In this document: in pieces, positions 12,629 through 24,265 of the stretch | Layout: every line of letters starts with the position of its first letter | Position numbering within the stretch: position 1 is the first letter of the stretch | Assembly: GCF_012489685.1 (NCBI RefSeq) | Contig: NC_080046.1 | Location: 62,511,984 to 62,575,983 of the forward strand | Length of the DNA stretch: 64,000 bases | Reading direction: 5' to 3' | DNA from: Lotus japonicus | Lineage: Eukaryota; Streptophyta; Magnoliopsida; Fabales; Fabaceae | Program-made: the position numbers and the translations under genes | The notes under the pieces: model-generated | What the model was told of the DNA's origin: nothing | Database searches by the model: none | Seen by the model: only the letters and a program-made list of their open reading frames with translations

Positions 12629-14945
12629 TTTTTTTTGATACAAAAGCAAAGAAAGAAAAAAGAGAAAGGAGGTTAGACCCTCATGAACGAAGTACCCATG
12701 AGATCAGCCCTCAACAAATCAGCTACACCATTCACAGGCTCATCCCAAACCAAGCTAGCTGAAGTAGACGACGCTCCGAGCTTGGCTAAGAAATCCGCCA
12801 CAGCATTCCCTTCCCGTAGAAGGTGATGTCTATGAACAATCCAATCTCGACGAAGTAAGCATTTAATCTGATTAATGATAGCTGCATAGGAGTGGAAGAC
12901 CAGTGGGTCCTTAGACAGCAGACTCAACGCCAAAGTAGAATCCGAGAACAAATCAACACGTCGAAAACCATGATCCCAACAAAGGCGCAAACCATGCAAA
13001 ATAGCCAACAGCTCCGCCCGGAGACAATCCGAGATACCAATAAAACCAGCAAACCCAAAAAGCCAAAGACCATGTTGGGACCGCACGACACCACCATAAC
13101 CAGAGGGTCCTGGGTTTCCCAAGGAGCTCCCATCCGTATTCAAAGCAACAAAACCCTCCTGTGGTGGTTGCCAACGAACCCAACGCTCAACCGTCTGAGA
13201 AGAAGGGCGATGATACACGCTAGCTATAAGGACCCATAGTGACCGAGCCGCCCGAACCACCTGATGCACAACCTGCACCTTCTCTGTGAAAATGAACCGA
13301 CAACGGGCCTTCCAGATTATCCAAGCTGTTGCTAGCACAATGACCAAGCTAAAGCCATGGAACATAGACAGTACATCACTGAACTGAGGCATCAAGAAGA
13401 ACTGAGGAGGGAGAACGAAGCCGATGGCGTGCCAAACCCGACGTGCTTCAGGACAATCACGAATGGTATGTAAGAGAGTCTCGTCGGCTCCATGACAGCG
13501 AACACAACGACCATCATGGCCTGGGAGGTGGCGGCGCGCCAGGAGTGCCTCAGTTGGCAAAGAATAATGAAGGACCTGCCACATAAAATACCGAATGTTC
13601 TCAGGAATCTGTAGACGCCAAATCGCTACCCAGTCATGCAAAGGATCTACTGGTGGACCCGGTTGCACTGCGTTCTGAGTATCCCGCAGCCAAGCATAGC
13701 CCCCTCTAACACTGTACAACCCATCCAGAGTATGGCTCCAAATCAAACAATCTGGTGTAGATTCATCAAGGAAAATATTCGTGAAACTGAGCAAGTAATG
13801 GGCCACCACCTCTGGAAGAACTGTGTACAAAAGCTGTAAATTAAACCGTCCATCAGAGATCAACTCCCTTATGGTGAAACAAGTATCGTGGATATCAACA
13901 TAAGATACCAAATCACAGAGCCTACCCATAGGAGACCAACTATCATACCAAAAAGAGGAGCTCCCATTGCCAAATCTCACTGCAAACCCACCTTTTAATA
14001 TACTCTTAGCTTTCATAATTGATCGCCAAAAATAAGACCCACCCGCATTTTCACAAGTGAGAATGGAATGTCCAGCCACATGGTGATTATTCCAAATAAT
14101 CCGAACCCAAAATTTATCCTCATTTTGCAACAGACTCCAGAGCTGTTTCCCCAACATAGCCACATTGGTCATACGAGCACTACGGACGCCAAGACCTCCC
14201 TGACTTTTTGGCCTAGTGATCATGTCCCATCCCACCAAAGGAATACCTCTGTTGTTCCCATTCCCCCATAGAAACCGTCGAACAACAACATCAAGCTGGT
14301 CACAAACACTCTGAGGGAGCCAGTTAAGCTGCATTACATACACCGGAATGGCCGATAAGACTGATTTAGCAAGCGTGAGACGTGCAGGCTTGGTCAACAA
14401 ATTAGCCTTCCAAGAGGCTAGTTTAGCAGTCACTTGGTCAATGATAAAAGTGAAATCCTCCCTCCTGACCCTGCTTTGGTGTATTGGGAACCCCAAGTAC
14501 CTCCCAATATTATCTGTAAAAGGAATGGATGTAATGGAAGTAATACGTTCTTTCAATGCACCATCCACACACCAAGAAGCAAATGCCCTTGATTTTGCCA
14601 CATTAATCTGCAGACCCGAAGCCCCACAGAACTCCTCCAATACACGATGAATAATCCTGATCTGCGAGACCTCGGCCTTGGCGAATAAAAGGACATCATC
14701 TGCAAAAAACAAATGAGATATACCTGGCCCCCCTTGCGAGATCTGAACCGGCTTCCAACGACCATCGCTAACCTCATGGTGAATCATATGGGCAAGACGC
14801 TCCATACAAAGCACAAATAAATAAGGGGAGAGGGGGTCTCCCTGCCGAAGGCCTCTCGTGGCACCAAAAGAAGGAAGGCGGGCCCCGTTCCAAATAATAG
14901 AGAGGGATGAAGAGGACACACAGTGCATAATCAGGGTGACAATAG
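12629..14945 (-). mobile_element. 5'-truncated LINE (non-LTR retrotransposon)
   Basis: A minus-strand L1-like element. Its 3' end is at about 12629-12636, where the minus strand reads GCTTTTGTATC followed by eight A's and an AAAT-rich tail. Its 5' end is truncated inside the reverse transcriptase near 14945, where the homology to the RT frame stops and AT-rich host sequence begins. Endonuclease and the first half of RT are missing. The tail and 5' truncation are typical of target-primed insertion. I could not find a clear target duplication, because both flanks are T-rich. Confidence 0.88.
12673..14928 (-). pseudogene. LINE ORF2 fragment: RT C-terminal half, zf-RVT, RNase H
   Basis: An open frame of 751 codons with no internal stop. 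It starts within reverse transcriptase (GLRQGDPLSPYLFVLCMERL), followed by the catalytic FADD box (about residue 75). A thumb region comes next, then a zinc-knuckle-like zf-RVT segment (CVRCHGADETLLHTIRDCP) in the middle, and a C-terminal RNase H domain. The RNase H residues are visible: LNTDGSS, RAELLAI, FSDSTLAL and AVADFLAKLG. It is defective because endonuclease and the RT N-terminus are absent, and the ATG used here is an internal Met. The uninterrupted frame indicates a recent insertion. Confidence 0.9.
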
Positions 14946-17373
14946 AATATTTTTATGTGCACCCGCCACAACAACACACACAAAATTAACCTAAATTTAT
15001 TTTTATTATATAATAAATATTAATAATATTCTTTATTATTTTTTATTTTTTAATTAGTAGTCGCACCATGATATGGATGTTCCCTGCTCAAACATGATTG
15101 TCACGACACAAAAAAGAAAAGAAATGTGAGGAGTGGAAATTGTGAAAGAAGCTACTATTTGGTTTTGTTTAGGAGCAGGTGGAATGAATGAAATGAGTTT
15201 AGAGTAAGTGAAGTGAAAGAGTGCTGAACAAGCAAGTTGAGAGAGAGGGTGAGGAAAAGACTGGAGTGTCCTTGAATTTTAGGCACGTGTATCAGTGGGA
15301 GTCAAAAGAAAATGGGATCTGACGAAAGTGTCCTGTTGGTGTTGTTAATTTAATATAGAAAGTTAATGAGGGAGATTAATTTAATTTAATCTTGTGGGCT
15401 GTGTGAGACCCGCTGACTGGGGATGACAGCATGCAGATGCAAAAAGGAGGAGGAGGAGATAGATTGATTGATGCTGCTGTTGGCTCCGCGTGGCATCAAA
15501 AGAGGATCTTCCTTAAAAGTGGTAAAAGGGTGTTCACATGCATTTACAACCATCTAATATGGTTTATGGGATGAGTTTTACATCATATATTATATATTAT
15601 ATATTATGTTCAAACTTTATAGTCATAAAATTAGGTAGGGTTAGACTCATAAACACATAGCTTAACTCCCAATATAATGATCTAGTGAAGATTAAATTTT
15701 TGACCTTCGTTACCCAAGGCTTTTAATGGCTTTGAGATCACATTTTAGACTTGAGTTGCTTTGGAGTTATGTAATGTGATTTGTTGAGTTATGAGATGGC
15801 TTAATGATTTATTTAATAACTATGGAGGTTGTCGACGACTTCTTAATTAAAGAGTTATATGTCTCTTTGATTCGCGTCTATTAATTAAGATCACCCTTCA
15901 GGTTGGGCTGTCATGAGCAGAAGCTCGATGGCTAGTGAGATGGAAACGAGGACAAATGGTTGATCATTTGACAACTCCGCTATGTTGAAGCTTCGCGAGT
16001 GGACCAGTAATAATGCCCGGACACTCAAGTGAGGCAAGTGGGTGATAAGCAGGGATGGAGGATGAAGGAGTGTGTACTTTGTGGTTTATTAATCTCTCCT
16101 TTTATAGAACTGAGTTTAGGAGTTCCATGTATGAGTGCATGAGGTTGGGTTGCATGTCATATCAGGCTGAGGTACAAAAATTGAGAGGGTATGTTCGATT
16201 TTCTAACACTTTGAGTGCAGTGTCACAGATTGAAAGGAGGACAAGGGCTTACATGTTGTGTCAACTTCTTGAGTGTCAAGTCACGACCACTTCTCGAGCA
16301 AAGAATTGTTGGCTTCAAGGATTTCTTCATTAATGAGTTGCATAGTAAAAAGAGAAAAAAAAACTCTATTAAAGAAAGATATTGTTGTTAGAAAAATAAC
16401 TAATACACCATAAAATTCTAGTTAATTTATATAAAAAGGAACAAAATTTCACCCCTCATTTGGTTATTATATAAAGAAAGGAATGGGGTAATTTAAAACA
16501 TAACTAAACAGAAAATCTAATCATCACATTCTTGCTCATGTCTTTCATATTGTACTCTGTCCGAGGTGCTGCCACCGACACACCATAGCTCAAGGGACAC
16601 AATTATCTTGGTTGAGACTTGTCAGTCTTGCTGATGCATATAGGATATGTTTTCCATTTGGATTTTAGTCCCTAGTATTTTTTAATTTGCTGATAAATCC
16701 TACCGTCCACCACCGTGACTTGACTGCCTTTACCATCCTCTGTGTCACACTGTTAATTGTACTTTTCTTCCACCTTCCCTGTTGGCAATAGTATGGAATT
16801 CAAGTAATTAAGGCATCATTTGAGAGACACCGTTTTGAAATTATGAGACTGAAAATCATGAGACATTGAGACCGTTGTAGCCGTTGTTATTTGCTAGACA
16901 TCCATAATGTAAGATGCTTTCTGAGGATCACGTTTATGTCCATTGAATTGGGTGCAAATCTTCCACTTTTGCCAGACATCTAATTGTTTGTGTTTGTTCT
17001 AATTGTGTTTACATAATTATTGAAAGCTTTGTTGTCTAAGATTGAGTAAGGTGTTTCATTGTCGACAGAGGAAGGGAAGTCAACTCAAAACTGCAAAAAA
17101 CCTGGTACATACAAAAACCTTTATAGTAATTTCATGGAAACTTGAAGACATCGACCTCTTTGACTGCGAATCAGGAACATTATGAGTTGTCCAGCACAAA
17201 GATACAGTACATGCGAGCTTGTCCCCTATACTAAGGACAAGTTTGTTTTTCTTCACAGAGATTTCAGATTGGTTTTTTGTAACTTGTTTAAACATGGTTT
17301 GTTTGACTAATAATTATTACAGATACGACTACACAATAGAGATAGCTTAGAATTATTAAAATGCAAAAAGAAA
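14946..17373. other. intergenic, no gene recognised
   Basis: AT-rich DNA with a TATATTATATATTATA run near 15588-15607. A 92-codon open frame at 16055-16333 has no recognisable domain, membrane segment or signal and is probably chance. Nothing else is supported. Confidence 0.4.
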
Positions 17374-17398
17374 TGCGGTGAGCGTGGATCGAACACGC

Positions 17399-17441
<43 letters not shown>

Positions 17442-17446
17442 CCCGC
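17374..17446 (-). tRNA. tRNA-Phe (GAA)
   Basis: Minus strand, 73 nt including the discriminator A; CCA is not encoded. The cloverleaf is evident: 5' acceptor strand GCGGGGA against TCACCGC, D arm TAGCTCAGTTGGGAGAGC, anticodon loop ACTGAAGAT with GAA at its centre, and T arm with GTTCGATCC. It corresponds to the standard plant cytosolic tRNA-Phe, which also has the G-A mismatch in the acceptor stem. There is no intron. Just downstream the minus strand reads TTTCTTTTT, a normal RNA polymerase III terminator. Confidence 0.97.
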
Positions 17447-17609
17447 AACACGTTAACTCTTTGCACATACGACATCAAAACAAAGGTAACACCGATGATC
17501 AAACTTAGCTCTTTCATATTTTATTTTGTTTACAACAGGAAGCTTAACAGCAAAACAGAAAATTAGCTAACAACATTAATGTATAACAACGCCGAAACAA
17601 AAGGTGGAG

Positions 17610-17850
17610 GGTCCTTCCAAATACGTTGTCGAGTTTAAGAGTTAGTGTTATTTGTGCCCTTGATTGTTTACTTGAAATGAATGCAATACATCATAATGAA
17701 GATGTCAATACACATTGGGAAAGGGACACAAACACGATTAATCGAATACGACAGCTTATTCCAAGATTCTCGAGTGTGCAGTTCACTTACGTCTCTCATG
17801 AGAAGAATAACATTTCGGATAGCTTTTTCTTACTAATGCAGTTTATGTGC
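17610..17850 (+). pseudogene. possible LINE RNase H remnant
   Basis: The translation around 17740-17840 contains RQLIPRFSSVQFTYVSHEKN followed by NISDSFF. This resembles the C-terminal part of plant LINE RNase H domains (a helix, a V-x-F-x-HV strand, R/HEKN and a degraded AD). The rest of the domain is not recognisable and no poly-A end is visible. It is weak support for an old, decayed insertion. Confidence 0.35.
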
Positions 17851-17916
17851 TTGCTTTTCATGAAATCACACCCCACTTATATATATTTCAGGAACTTAAA
17901 AATAAAGTTAAAGTGA

Positions 17917-19249
17917 TTCGATCCCGCTACTATACTACAAATTTATACAGGAATTCAAAGGAAACTCTAGATTAAGATGTTAAGAGGGTCCATATTAGCC
18001 AAAATTCCAAGTGCATTTATTTCTCTTTCCACAAGCAATGTACGTAGTGGCAACAACTCTTCTTACTGATTTTGACATTGTGGAATATCTTGATCACATA
18101 GGGTAGGACACATTTGAACTCAAGAAGTTCAATAAATAAATTGAAAAGATGGGGCAAGTTCTATCTCTCTTTCAAACGTGAAGGAGGGTGGTTGACATTG
18201 CTATTCCACGACCTAGACATGTTGGATTGACAAACACAGGTCAAAATCTTAATTTTGTACTAAGAAATATTTAAAAAAGGGTAATATATGTTGCTAATGT
18301 CGGTAAAAATATTCATATTTAATCTCACATCAGGATTTTTAAAATGTCTTATTTTCAGGTAGTACATTTGTCCAAAGAGAAATACTTAAGAGTATGAAAC
18401 GAAACATCTGAAATGCATATGCTTTTCTTTAATTAAGCACAACCGTTATGAATAGTCATGGGTCTCTCTTATTTAACATCAGTTCGCGTGTTTTGATTCG
18501 ATCAATTTAGCAAAGCTTTTGCCCAAAATACACAAGAAAGTGAAACTACTTTTTTTTTCCATAAAAAACTGGATTTCATTAAGAATTAAAAGTTAAAAAG
18601 ACTAAGTGAAATATGTTGTAATTCATTTATACGGGAATGATTGTTTAAAATAGGACCGACTAATCATATTACACTTCATTTCATAAATTTTTAAATCCAA
18701 AATAAACATATCTAATTATGCTAGTTTTTAATTAAATAATTTAGATTTTTGTTCAGACTCTAATTCTAGCTTGGTATTTGCAATTTAAAAATATTATGGT
18801 TGAATTTACAATTTTAAAAATATTTTAATAGATATGCATTTTCGGTGTAAAATAGTTTTACATTAACAACCAATCACAACATGTCATATAAGAGAAATAA
18901 TAACTTTCATTTTAAATTTTAATTAAAACCATAATATATTTTCTGATGTGGTGAAATTTAATTAAATTATTGTGTAAACAATGTTTACTTTAACACTGCA
19001 CACCCCTTTAATTCTTTTAAAAATATAATCCTCTTGCAAGAGTGGGTGTAATAATCCAAAGGCCTTTGTACTATCTCAATAGTCTATTAGAGCCTAATAA
19101 ACTCGTGGGGTTGTCCCCACCTTTTTTAATTAAATTTCAATAATATATACATTATTTGCTCTAAAAAAAATATAAAATGATTCATACAAAACAATTTGGC
19201 TATGTAATAAATAAAAAATTACTGTGAACTTGATGCTTTTTAGCAACTA
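17917..19249. other. AT-rich intergenic, nothing recognised
   Basis: No coding pattern. Near 18840-18890 there is a GGTGTAAAATAGTTTTACA-type imperfect palindrome of the kind seen in small legume inverted-repeat elements, but its borders cannot be set. Confidence 0.3.
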
Positions 19250-19895
19250 TTATGACTCTTTAAAAATAAGATAATACTAAATATTAAGTAAATTTCTAAA
19301 TTAAAATTATACAAAAAATTTTCCTAAATAAATATTATTTTTCTGTTGGTTGTTGGGCTTTTTTTAAGTTGGGCTAGATTTTATTTTATTGTTTCATTCT
19401 AGAAGAAGATTTTAACAAATCTTACTTAATGATAATGATTTTATTACTATTGTTAATGAAGCGTATATTTATCCTTTTAATAGGTAAAGCTATAAATTAA
19501 AGCAAAAAAAGCATGCAAAATAAAATCTCAAATCTTAAGACATGGAAGTATTTGAGGAAGATATATTTGATATATGACTCTTTGAAAATAAGATGATACT
19601 AAACATTAAGTAAATTTGTAAATTAAAATTATATAAAATCTTTTGCTAAATATATATTATTTTTTGTTGGTTGTTGTGATTTTTTTAAGTAGGGCTATAT
19701 TTTATTTTATTGTTTCATTCTAGAAGAAGCTTTTAACAAATCTTACCTAATGATAATGTTTTTATTACTATCATTAATGAAGCCTATATTTATCCTTTTA
19801 GTAGGTAAAGCTATAAATTAAAGCAAAAAAAGCAAAACAAAATCTCAAATCTTAAGACATGGAAGTATTTGAGGAAGTTATATTTGATATACTTA
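19250..19895. repeat. tandem pair of about 322-bp repeats downstream of the first peptide gene
   Basis: The sequence from about 19250 to 19573 recurs with small changes at about 19574 to 19895. Both start TATGACTCTTT and share ATTCTAGAAGAAG, TATATTTATCCTTTTA and GACATGGAAGTATTTGAGG. Parts of the same unit recur at 21.71-21.95, 27.18-27.30 and 28.37-28.60 kb. It therefore looks like 3'-flanking DNA that was duplicated with the cysteine-rich peptide genes. Confidence 0.7.
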
Positions 19896-20011
19896 ATTAT
19901 CTCAACACTTCAACCTCTTATTACAATAAATAGTTTTAGAGACATTAAATTATTGTTTTGAACCATAAAATGAGCCTCATCATAACTTTATTCTGCTTAA
20001 TATTTCTGTTA

Positions 20012-20385
20012 TCAAATATGTTCTTTCTGCGGTGGAACACAAACGCATTCGCATACTCCTTGAACGCATTTTGTCGCATGACATTCAGAGGGGCACATCA
20101 AATGCCAACAATCCTTAGGGATTTTGCAGGCCATGTTCTGTGCACTGACCTGAGCCTTAAAACCTGCAAAAAGCCATTCACATTATGAAAACCTTAATAT
20201 TCACTGCACATGATTTTACATAGCATGAAACCAAGCTAATTAATGTACACATACTACTTAATTTTTTAGCCAAGATGATTATTTATTTGTACAAGAAACA
20301 AGAAAGATAGAGAAATACCATGTTCGGATGTGATGAGAAATAAAATTGTGAAGCAAAGAAAGAAATATGAAACTTTAACTGTCAT
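20012..20385 (-). CDS. small secreted cysteine-rich peptide (copy 1)
   Basis: Two coding exons, 20319-20385 and 20012-20163, with a clean GT-AG intron and a phase-1 junction, giving 72 residues. Exon 1 is almost wholly a signal peptide (MTVKVSYFFLCFTILFLI). Exon 2 encodes the mature part with eight cysteines spaced C-x5-C-x4-C-x3-C-x4-C-x4-C-x1-C-x1-C, including ACKIPKDC and KCVQGVCECVC. A TATA box (ATTATAAATATAACC on the minus strand) lies about 75-90 bp upstream. The layout (signal exon, then a Cys-rich exon ending C-x4-C-x-C) is that of plant defensin-like and nodule-type (NCR-like) peptides, which are secreted and act in defence, signalling or symbiosis. The exact family is not certain because eight cysteines in this spacing is not the usual NCR set. 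Two paralogs lie at 27.4 and 28.7 kb. Confidence 0.82.
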
Positions 20386-21704
20386 TTTGCGCCTGAGAAT
20401 GAAGAATTTTTTTGAGAATCAATGTGTTTTGCAAGAATGCAGAACTGAGTTATACATGGTTATATTTATAATGAAAAGAAGACCCTGTTTTGTGGTCTGA
20501 ATATGATAAGAGTACGATATGACAGAGAGTTTGATAGGATAAGATTAGGATAAGATCTTATCTTATCTTGTGTTTGAGGTGGATATGAGGTGGACATGAG
20601 GTGGACAAAATAATTATATGATATGATATAAACAATGAAAGTTTATATTTTTTTTCCAAATAACGACATCATTTTATTATTAAGAAAAAACTTAAGTTGA
20701 GCACATACTATTCTTTATAAATTTTTTTTCTAAATTAATAATTTTAAAAAATAATTATGATAGTATTATTTTATTAAAAAAATAGGTTACAAAAGGAAAT
20801 TTTTTATTTTTATAAATGAGTCTAAATATGTATCAACTAAAAAAAAATTATTTTTCATTGAATAGTCCCTTTAATTTCATAACATATAAGTAACAATTGA
20901 TTCTAAATTTGAAGTAGACAGTTATAAATATTAGGATTATTAAAAGTTCAAAATAATTATTAATATTATTTATTTTCAACTTATTTAGTATTTAAATGGT
21001 AAATTATCATGCAAGTAAAATATTTTTAAGTTGTTTTTTTTTAAACAAAAGAATATTAGTAGTATTAATTGGAATCAAAGCATGATGACAAGCCTCTCAA
21101 ATAAGAAAAAACTAGTCATATTTCATATTAATAAGTCAATGTTTATATTGTTATTTAGTAATCATTTTAAAATTTTAACATCATAATATAAGTTAAAGAA
21201 TTAATACTAACATATTAGTAGCAAGTGATAAGAAAAAAAAAATTATTTTTATGCGAGTAAGACCAATACCTTACATACCCATTTGTATTTGTTCATTTTT
21301 TATTCAATTTATACGAGTAACTAAGTAATTTTAGATTTATAGTACAACTATACTTGATAATCAATAAAATTAATATATTATTAAAATTAACATTTTTACA
21401 TTAATAAATTAAAAATTATGAAAATATAAATATTCAAATAATATTATTTGTGGTTAGGGTACTGAAAAAGAATAGAAAATAGTTATCATATCATGTCAAG
21501 ATAAGTTCGAACCTACCTCCCTCCTCATGATAAAATTTGCACATGATAGAAAAGATAGGATAAGGGACAAGATTGCATTATCATATCCAGTTAGTGCAGC
21601 AAACATCAGATTACAGCAAAATAAGATTACATTATCCTATCTTATCTCTTTCATGACCACCAAACACATCCTAACATTTAATAATATTTTTATACTGATA
21701 TAAA
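20386..21704. repeat. peptide-gene promoter, then a GATAAG-rich element
   Basis: The first 120 bp are the leader and TATA region, shared with the other two peptide genes. From about 20500 to 20600 the sequence is full of GATAAG/CTTATC words, and a matching inverted set lies at about 21480-21680 (ending CCACCAAACACATCC). The two look like the arms of one non-autonomous inverted-repeat element of about 1.2 kb with AT-rich filling. A similar left arm occupies the same place upstream of peptide copy 3 (29160-29250). Confidence 0.4.
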
Positions 21705-21960
21705 TTTGTACAATACTAGTAGCCTATGTAATAAATAAAAAATTACATTGAATTTGAAACTTTTTACCAACTACAGTATTATGTATCTTTGAAAATAAGA
21801 TAATAATAAAAATTCAGAAAATTTGGATTAAATTACATAAAACAGATTCCTAAATGAATATCATTTCTTGTTGGTTTTTGGTGTTTCTTTAGTTGAGTTT
21901 GATTTTTTTTTTTCATTCTAGAAGAAGCTTTTATCATATATGAGTGAGTTGTTCTCATAC
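21705..21960. repeat. remnant of the peptide-gene 3'-flank repeat
   Basis: It contains AAAATAAGATAATA, TTGTTGGTTTTTGGTG and TTCATTCTAGAAGAAGC in the same order as the units at 19.25-19.9 kb, without an attached peptide gene. It is probably the trace of a further duplication whose coding part was lost. Confidence 0.5.
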
Positions 21961-22382
21961 CTTTATTTAGATTAATATATCTTACTTTTAAAAACCAAAT
22001 GCAATGAATAATATATAGAAATAGTCTTTGAACATAATCGATTGATTTGCTTCTGTGTCATATGCATAGTAAAATTTATCATAGTAGAAAATAAATTGAG
22101 TTATTGGAGATAGATTTGATAATAATATATTTTATTTCTTATATATAATTTTTTTTAATTTATGAAACATAATTTTATCATTTATTTATTGATCTTCATT
22201 TTTTGAGTTAACGCTTTAACTTTTTGAATTTTTTCATTTCAATTTTTTTAATTAAGGAAAATGTTGGATTGTAAGAAATGAAATGCAAGAATTAAAAATA
22301 TCATGAGTCGCTTGTTTTCCCCAAAATGGTATCATAATAATGGTTTGACTTTTAATTAAACTCTAGTGAATTTTAGGTACTT

Positions 22383-22920
22383 GTTTTTTTTTTTGGTTAC
22401 AAATGAAGGGCACGACCCCAAAAGAAACAGAAACTAACGATGTGCAATCACGGGCGATTGCGACGTAGAGGAACACTTGGCCCTCTCTAGCAACCTAATG
22501 CAATCTCCAAAGGGAGCCTCAAACCAGTGAGTCCCAAACGAAAGTTCCAAGCCTACTTTCGCCAAGTAGTCTGCAACTGAATTTCCCTCCCTCGGCGTGT
22601 ACTGGACAAGAAGAGAACCATGATCATCCCTCTTACGCTAAATATCGCGAGCTATGTACTCGAAGTGGTGCTCACAGACATCTCGCTGCTCAAGCAGCTC
22701 AACAACCTCCAAGGAGTCACTCTCTATGATCACTTGATGATAATCAAGGCTGATCATCACATCAATAGCAGTGGCTATGGCCAATAGCTCGGCTACAAAC
22801 GCATTCTGGGTACTAAAGTTACCCAAATTTCTGCTAAACCCTCTCAGCCAGTTTCCCTCTGAGTTTCTGATTACTCCTCCACAACTTGCCATGCACTCGC
22901 TGCTCCATCACCATTAGTTA
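22383..22920 (-). pseudogene. LINE 3' fragment with RNase H (part 1)
   Basis: The minus strand ends in TTTGTAACC plus a run of A's at 22383-22396. Upstream it encodes an RNase H segment: CGGVIRNSEGNWLRGFSRNL, FVAELLAIATAID, HQVIIESDSLEVVELL. The stretch NGDGAAS preceding it is in another frame, so there is at least one frameshift. The fragment is interrupted near 22921 by a separate inverted-repeat element and resumes at about 23612. Confidence 0.75.
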
Positions 22921-23485
22921 AGGAAGCACGGACACTTCAAAACAGAGGCGTGTCCGCGTGTCCGACACGCGGACGACACGGACACGCCACCGACACGTGA
23001 CCGACACGTGTCGGACACGTCTGGGGCGTGTCTGAATAAAAAAATTATTATTTCTTGGCTCGGACACGGCATGGACACGGCTTGTATATTGAGCCGACAC
23101 ACCTTTGTGGCTAGACACACATAGGGAACACTTGTACTATTTTTTTATTATTATTTTCTGACTTAAAAAAAAGTTAAATTAAAATTAAAACAATCTTATC
23201 TAATTAAACATCAAACAAACGTAATCAAAACAGATTTAGTTCAAATTCTCCCGAATCTATACTGACTAAACAAACAAACCTGTACTAATGGTTGAATGAT
23301 GTTTTAGTTCAAATTCTCCTAATCTTTGGTAAAATGTTGCCTGATATTGATAAATAGTACAATTTTCAAGCTTCTTTTGCTTCTATTAAGCTGCATTGTT
23401 ACTGACTTAATTGTATATTGTATTGAATTGATACAATGTTCTCTTAATTTTGTGAACATATTATCACGTTGCTTTTTTTTAATAC

Positions 23486-23534
<49 letters not shown>

Positions 23535-23611
23535 CCGTGTTCTCGTATCCTATTTTTTGGAGTTTAGCCGTGTCGGCGTTCCCGCCCGTGTCCGTGTCCG
23601 AGTCTGTGCTT
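22921..23611. mobile_element. GGACACG-rich TIR element inserted in the LINE fragment
   Basis: The left end reads GAAGCACGGACAC; the right end is a related inverted copy finishing GTCTGTGCTTC. Both subterminal regions are packed with GGACACG/CGTGTCC words. Between them lie AT-rich DNA and a TACATA/(TA)n microsatellite (about 23485-23530). There is no transposase. LINE sequence continues on both sides (GWVKV on the right, NGDGAAS on the left), so the element landed in the LINE. The target duplication is not clear (TTAACTA against CTATAGAC-like flanks). Confidence 0.6.
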
Positions 23612-23720
23612 CATAGACTTTAACCCAGCCTGTATCCGGCGCGATCCAATCCTTGACCCTCTGCTGAGACCTCCGGTTGCTGAAAGTGTCACGGGGCTCT
23701 CCTTGTCAATTCTTAAGTTT
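23612..23720 (-). pseudogene. LINE fragment (part 2), linker before RNase H
   Basis: The minus-strand translation includes RVKDWIAPDTGWVKV, the usual WxPPPxGWVKLN linker that leads into the LINE RNase H domain. It continues into the fragment at 22383-22920 once the TIR element is ignored. The limit on the right is not visible. Confidence 0.6.
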
Positions 23721-24265
23721 CGTAACTTCTACTTTCGTACTAAACAACAGAGCTGGTGATGATGGAAAGCAAATGTGTGATGATGGTCTCCCTAGCTCTG
23801 TTTAATAGATCTGGATTACAGGCACGGATTCCTCTTTTTACTGCTTTTGGGATTGCTTTACATGTTTACTAATCTGGTATACTGGTGCAGTACATGGCAT
23901 GGTTTCTGGTTTTGCCAACAGGGGCTTTTGGAGGGGGACTTAATGTATGCTTTTCCTTCATTAAGGTTGTATGGGTTGTTAGGGGATGCTGGTTTCACTG
24001 GTTTTTAGAAGAGTGGGGATTTACTAAGTTAAAAATTGGTGGGTTCCATTGGTGTCTTGTAGCGGGTTTCATGTGACAGGGGATGGGCGTCCTTTTATTT
24101 TTGATGATGTTGTGCAGGATTTGATTATGGCATGCGTGGAGATATAGCAAGATGGAACTATGGAAGTGAAGATTTATGGTGGCAAGGACAAGTTTGTTGA
24201 TATATGGTTGCTGTGTCACGCATGTTTCATGGAATTGCAGTTCAAGTTTAGAATTGGGTTTTGTA
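23721..24265. other. unassigned sequence between LINE fragment and Helitron end
   Basis: Less AT-rich than its surroundings and with short open frames on the plus strand (for example 23885-24076), but frames break repeatedly and no domain is recognisable. It may be decayed transposon coding sequence. Confidence 0.3.

Noticed and set aside
12605..14960. Target duplication of the LINE
   Set aside because: Both flanks are T-rich and match only by composition.
16055..16333. 92-codon open frame
   Set aside because: No domain, signal peptide, conserved pattern or splice context was recognised.
23885..24240. Plus-strand frames suggesting a captured gene
   Set aside because: Frames break repeatedly and no family is recognisable. 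The Helitron end at 24266 points the other way, so this is outside that element.
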